This document shows, piece after piece, positions 60,627-64,000 of a DNA stretch of 64,000 nt. A program made the position numbers and the translations under genes. Within the stretch, counting starts at the first letter, position 1, and each line of letters starts with the position of its first letter. Origin of the DNA: JBCFAY01 sp038562375 (GTDB lineage Bacteria; Bacillota; Clostridia; Christensenellales; CAG-138); NCBI GenBank assembly GCA_038562375.1, contig JBCFAY010000004.1:113810-177809 (forward strand). The letters run 5' to 3'. Below the pieces are notes generated by a model. The model was not told where the DNA came from. It did no database searches and worked only from the letters and a program-made list of their open reading frames with translations.

Positions 60627-62702
60627 ATGAAAGACTACAGCGCAAAAAACATCCGCAATATCGGCATTTTCGGCCATGGCGGCGAAGGCAAGACCACGCT
60701 GACCGAGGCGATGCTCTTTAATGCGGGGCTTCTGGATCGCATGGGCCGCGTGGAGGACGGTTCCACCGTGACCGATTACGATCCCGAGGAGATCAAGCGC
60801 TCCATCTCCATCAGCGCGGCGGTCGCGCCCTATGAATGGAACGATATCAAGCTCAATATCATTGACGCGCCCGGCTTTTTTGATTTCTACGGAGAAGTGG
60901 TCGAGGCTATGGCCCTTGCGGACAGCGCCGTCATCGTCGTCGGCGCGGTTTCCGGCCCGGTCGTCGGCGTCGAAAAAGCCATGGACATGTGCAAGCGTTC
61001 CGATAAAGCCCGCATCATGGTCATCAATCAGATGGACCGCGAAAACGCGAACTTCGAGAAGGTTCTCGCCGCATTGAAGGACAAGTTCGGCCCGAGCGTC
61101 GTTCCGATCCAGCTCCCCATCGTCGAGGGCGGCGCGTTCGTGGGTTTTGTCGATCTGATCGCCATGGACGCCAAGATGTTCGACGGCAAGAAAACCAAGA
61201 CTGTCGCCATCCCCGCTGCGCTCAGCGCCCGCGCGGACGAGCTTCGCGAGGCGCTCATCGAGGCGGCAGCGGAGAGCGATGAAGAGCTTTTAGAAAAATA
61301 TTTCGGCGGCGAAACGCTCACTGCGGAAGAGGTCATCCTGGGCGTGAGCAAAGGCGTGAAGGGCGCTCTGATCACCCCCGTCTGCTGCTGTGCGGCCGCT
61401 CCGAATCTCGGCGTTACGAGCCTGATGGACAACCTCGTGCACTATATGCCTTTGCCCGAGGAAGCTAAGGTCCCCCATGCGGTCAACGCCAAAAACGGCG
61501 AGACCATCGATATCAAATCCTACGGCAAGTTCGCCGCTCAGGTCATCAAGACCGTCGCCGACCCCTTTGTCGGCAAGATCTCGCTGCTCAAGGTCTACTC
61601 CGGTTCGATCACGGCGGAGCTCGCGGCATACAACTCCATCGCGGAAAAGAGCGAAAAGAGCGGCGCGGTCTACGTCATGCGCGGCAAAAAGCTGATCAAT
61701 ACCGATAAGCTGATCGCCGGCGACATCGGCGCGATGGCGAAGCTGCAATTCACCAACACCGGCGACACGCTCTGCGATGCCTCGGCTCCGATTAAGTTCG
61801 ATCCGATCGACTTCCCGCAGCCCGCGCTCAGCCTCGCCGTCACGGCGAAGAAGCAGGGCGAAGAAGATAAGGTCTTCGCCGGCCTAAACCGCCTTTTGGA
61901 AGAAGACCCCACCATGCGGCTCGATAAGAACGCCGAAACGGGCGACGTACTCATCCGCGGCCTCGGCGAAATTCACCTCGACGTGATATGCGCCAAGCTC
62001 AAGAACAAGTTCAATGTCGAAGCGCAGATCACCGATCCGCGCGTGCCGTACCGCGAGACGATCCGCTCCACCGCCGAGGCGGAAGGCAAGCACAAAAAAC
62101 AGACCGGCGGCAGCGGCCAGTTCGGCGTCGTGCATATCCGCTTCGAGCCGTTGACCGACGGCACCGATTTCGAGTTCGTCAACGCGATCGTCGGCGGAGT
62201 CGTTCCCAGAGAATATATCCCCGCGGTTGAAAAAGGTCTGCGCGAAGCCATGGTACACGGCGTTCTTGCGGGATACCCGATGACCGGCGTAAAAGCCACG
62301 CTCTTCGACGGCAAGTATCACCCGGTCGACTCCAAGGAAGTTGCGTTCAAATCCGCCGCCCGCCTTTCCTACAAGGCCGCGTGCGCGAAGGCAAACCCCG
62401 TGTTGATCGAACCGATCTACCGCGTTGACGTGCTTGTGCCCGACGAATACATGGGCGACGTGATCGGCGATATGAACCGCAGGCGCGGCCGCGTCATCGG
62501 TATGAACCCCGCCGAGGGCGGCCAGGAAGTCGTCGCGGAAGCGCCTCTCGCGGAGATCTTTAAGTACGCGACCGATCTTCGTGCCATGACTCAAGCGCGC
62601 GGCTCGTTCAAGATGGAATTCGTCCGCTATGAAGACGTTCCCTCGAATATCGCCCAGAAGATCATCGAACAGGCCAAGAAGGAAGAAGAAGAGGAAGAAT
62701 AA
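60627..62702 (+). CDS. Elongation factor G-like GTPase (EF-G paralogue)
   Basis: 691 residues with all five EF-G domains: the GTPase (1-275), domain II (about 300-375), III, IV (RETIRSTAEAEGKHKKQTGGSGQFG, core KHKKQTGGSGQFG) and V (LIEPIYRVDVLVPDEYMGDVIGD, core EPIYRVDV), ending in an unusual Glu-only tail (KKEEEEEE). The GTPase motifs differ from canonical EF-G: GHGGEGKTT for AHIDAGKTT, RSISISAA for RGITITSA, DAPGFFDF for DTPGHVDF, and NQMD for NKMD. The catalytic His is thus Phe83. It is likely a specialised paralogue rather than the main translocase, and no rpsL/rpsG/tuf genes are nearby. Confidence 0.9.
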   Translation: MKDYSAKNIRNIGIFGHGGEGKTTLTEAMLFNAGLLDRMGRVEDGSTVTDYDPEEIKRSISISAAVAPYEWNDIKLNIIDAPGFFDFYGEVVEAMALADSAVIVVGAVSGPVVGVEKAMDMCKRSDKARIMVINQMDRENANFEKVLAALKDKFGPSVVPIQLPIVEGGAFVGFVDLIAMDAKMFDGKKTKTVAIPAALSARADELREALIEAAAESDEELLEKYFGGETLTAEEVILGVSKGVKGALITPVCCCAAAPNLGVTSLMDNLVHYMPLPEEAKVPHAVNAKNGETIDIKSYGKFAAQVIKTVADPFVGKISLLKVYSGSITAELAAYNSIAEKSEKSGAVYVMRGKKLINTDKLIAGDIGAMAKLQFTNTGDTLCDASAPIKFDPIDFPQPALSLAVTAKKQGEEDKVFAGLNRLLEEDPTMRLDKNAETGDVLIRGLGEIHLDVICAKLKNKFNVEAQITDPRVPYRETIRSTAEAEGKHKKQTGGSGQFGVVHIRFEPLTDGTDFEFVNAIVGGVVPREYIPAVEKGLREAMVHGVLAGYPMTGVKATLFDGKYHPVDSKEVAFKSAARLSYKAACAKANPVLIEPIYRVDVLVPDEYMGDVIGDMNRRRGRVIGMNPAEGGQEVVAEAPLAEIFKYATDLRAMTQARGSFKMEFVRYEDVPSNIAQKIIEQAKKEEEEEE

Positions 62703-62720
62703 TCTTTTTGTACGGCATCA

Positions 62721-62753
62721 GGCGGCGGCGTTTGCCGCCGCCGTTCTTCTTTT
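62721..62753 (+). terminator. Terminator of the EF-G-like gene
   Basis: GGCGGCGGC (62721-62729) pairs with GCCGCCGCC (62734-62742), followed by GTTCTTCTTTT. Confidence 0.85.
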
Positions 62754-62909
62754 ATCCGGGCAACGTACGTTTGGACGCTTTTAAGGCGTTTCCGCGAATC
62801 GTTTCTTTGGCACGGGCCTGTCCGGCTATCGTGCCGCAGCACGCTCTTTTCTAGAAAACATAACGCGATATCGCCTCGCCCATCGATGGCGGGCATGGAG
62901 GATACAACA

Positions 62910-63800
62910 ATGCAAACCATCCGGATTCCGGCAACCACGGCCAATCTTGGTCCCGGATTTGACTGCATGGGCATGGCGCTTGACCTGTGCAACGAAGTTG
63001 ATTTTGAATTCCAGAAGGACGGGCTGGTCATCGACCTGCCTCCCGAGGATCGCGCCGCGATTCCCGCGGACGCCCGCAACCTTATCTACCGCGTGTTCTC
63101 GCAGGTATTAACCTCCTGTTCACAGCCCGTTCCCGGATTGCATCTGAGGCAGCGCAACCCGATCCCGAACATGCGCGGGCTTGGAAGCTCCGCCGCGTGC
63201 GTCGCTGCGGGCGTACTGCTCGCAAACCTCGCGATGGGCCGCCCCTATCCCGACTCCTGGATGCTCAACACCGCCGCGCAGCTCGAGGGCCATCCGGACA
63301 ACGTGCTCCCCGCCTTCCTCGGCGGATTGACCGTGGGCGCGCTGGACAACGAAGCGGTACATTATCAGCGCATCGTTCCGCCGAAGAGCCTCAAATGCGC
63401 GGTGATCATCCCGTCGTTCACGCTCTCAACGCGCAAGGCGCGCGACGTACTTCCCAAGCAGGTTCCCCTGAAGGATGCGGTTCACAACCTCTCCTACGCC
63501 GCGCTGCTTGCGGCAGGACTCGCCACCGGGGATATCGGGGTACTTCGCTATGCGCTCAAGGATCGCCTGCATCAGGATTACCGCAAGGCCCTTATCCCGG
63601 GGTTTGACCGGGTGATTTCCATCTGCGAGCAAGGTGGCGCGCTCGGGGCGTGCCTTTCGGGCGCCGGCCCCACGATCATCGCCTATCTCGACGGCGGCAA
63701 AGGTTTTGCCGAGGCCGTGCAGCCGGAGCTTGACGCGCTTGAAGGCAATTGGAAGGCGCAGGTTCTCGATGTTCACCTTCGGGGGATCGAATTGCTCTAA
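62910..63800 (+). CDS. thrB: Homoserine kinase
   Basis: 296 residues, a GHMP kinase phosphorylating homoserine for threonine synthesis. Motifs: IRIPATTANLGPGFDCMGMAL (substrate side), the ATP-binding PNMRGLGSSAACVAAGVLLAN (core RGLGSSAA), the EGHPDNVLPAFLGG motif and the third GHMP motif ACLSGAGPTIIAYL. ATG at 62910 follows GGAGG with an 8-nt spacer; an in-frame ATG 8 codons earlier lacks one. It is a single gene; no thrC or hom is in the window. Confidence 0.95.
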   Translation: MQTIRIPATTANLGPGFDCMGMALDLCNEVDFEFQKDGLVIDLPPEDRAAIPADARNLIYRVFSQVLTSCSQPVPGLHLRQRNPIPNMRGLGSSAACVAAGVLLANLAMGRPYPDSWMLNTAAQLEGHPDNVLPAFLGGLTVGALDNEAVHYQRIVPPKSLKCAVIIPSFTLSTRKARDVLPKQVPLKDAVHNLSYAALLAAGLATGDIGVLRYALKDRLHQDYRKALIPGFDRVISICEQGGALGACLSGAGPTIIAYLDGGKGFAEAVQPELDALEGNWKAQVLDVHLRGIELL

Positions 63801-63858
63801 GCTATACCGGAGCTTTTAGCTCTCGTCCATTCTCTCGGAAATGAAATAACAGAAATAA

Positions 63859-63918
63859 AGAGGCCGCGAAAGCGGCCTCTCAGCTTGTCGAAAAAGTCCA
63901 GCAATGTCTGGGCTTTTT
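63859..63918 (+). terminator. Two hairpins after thrB
   Basis: AGAGGCCGC (63859-63867) pairs with GCGGCCTCT (63872-63880) around GAAA. A second stem AAAAAGTCCAG (63891-63901) pairs with CTGGGCTTTTT (63908-63918) and provides the U tract. The second could also belong to the element beginning at 63955. Confidence 0.7.
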
Positions 63919-63954
63919 GTGATATAAGAGGTAAAATATAAGAGGGTGATAGTG

Positions 63955-64000
63955 ATGCTAACGCGGGGGAAAATGGAGCGGGGCGTAGTAGAGATTGTAG
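63955..64000 (+). CDS. Start of a possible transposase (cut by right edge)
   Basis: Only 15 codons are visible: MLTRGKMERGVVEIV. AAGAGGGTG lies upstream of the ATG. The wording resembles the N-terminus of IS1182-family transposases, where an ERG-(I/V)-VE segment precedes the HLLRKID motif, but the fragment is too short to be sure. No inverted terminal repeat could be assigned with certainty. Confidence 0.35.
   Translation, partial: MLTRGKMERGVVEIV

Overview
The window looks like chromosome from a Gram-positive, endospore-forming, flagellated anaerobe of the Clostridia, with fairly high GC (estimated by eye, mid-to-upper fifties percent). The evidence is a single-cistron flagellin, an uninterrupted sigK with a pro-sequence, a SpoVB-like flippase, RNase J, a YlbF-family protein, a T-box leader on pheST, rubrerythrin, and the pepP-like/efp/CD1247N-type gene order. 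Most genes are housekeeping and lie on the minus strand up to about 41.9 kb. Accessory material is concentrated between 41.9 and 57.4 kb and at the extreme right edge.

Layout. 1-3.2 kb: fliF (minus, cut by the left edge) diverges from hag, which has a sigma-28-type promoter and a leader resembling a CsrA target. 3.4-7.2 kb: a CD1247N-type zinc-ribbon protein, efp, an M24 aminopeptidase, an endonuclease-IV-like TIM barrel and sigK. 7.2-12 kb: a U32 protein, mltG, a ylbF-family gene and rnjA. 12-17.7 kb: two VanW-domain proteins, a class I aminotransferase and a GntR/FCD regulator. 17.9-28.6 kb: rpsU, a HIT protein, mtaB, rsmE, a long U32 protein, zapA, pheT, pheS with a T-box, and a SpoVB-like flippase. 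28.7-36.5 kb: a beta-CASP nuclease, a DegV protein, an overlooked 42-residue ORF and a four-gene BmpA/Nup-type nucleoside ABC importer. 37.2-42 kb: a Cys-rich 95-residue ORF and a 1414-residue 2-hydroxyacyl-CoA dehydratase activase-like protein.

The most coherent accessory unit is 42.3-51.3 kb. It holds a PAS/AAA+/Fis sigma-54 activator, a set of near-palindromic upstream sites, a textbook -24/-12 promoter, an allantoinase-like cyclic amidohydrolase, a complete Liv-type ABC importer (two permeases, two ATPases, binding lipoprotein), and then rpoN itself. As read, rpoN has a one-base frameshift. The simplest reading is a self-contained regulon for uptake and ring-opening of a cyclic amide or ureide, carrying its own sigma factor.

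51.5-57.4 kb holds stress and redox genes: a cupin, rubrerythrin, a Cys-rich lipoprotein, and a MerR regulator with a DUF362 protein (also frameshifted near its C-terminus), an FMN reductase and an aldo/keto reductase. A small membrane protein follows, then the C-terminal remnant of a tyrosine recombinase 41 bp from a tRNA-Glu(CUC) gene. 57.5-63.8 kb: asnA, arcC, a small membrane protein, an EF-G paralogue with a non-canonical GTPase centre, and thrB. The right edge begins what may be a transposase. No rRNA, CRISPR array or replication origin was seen.
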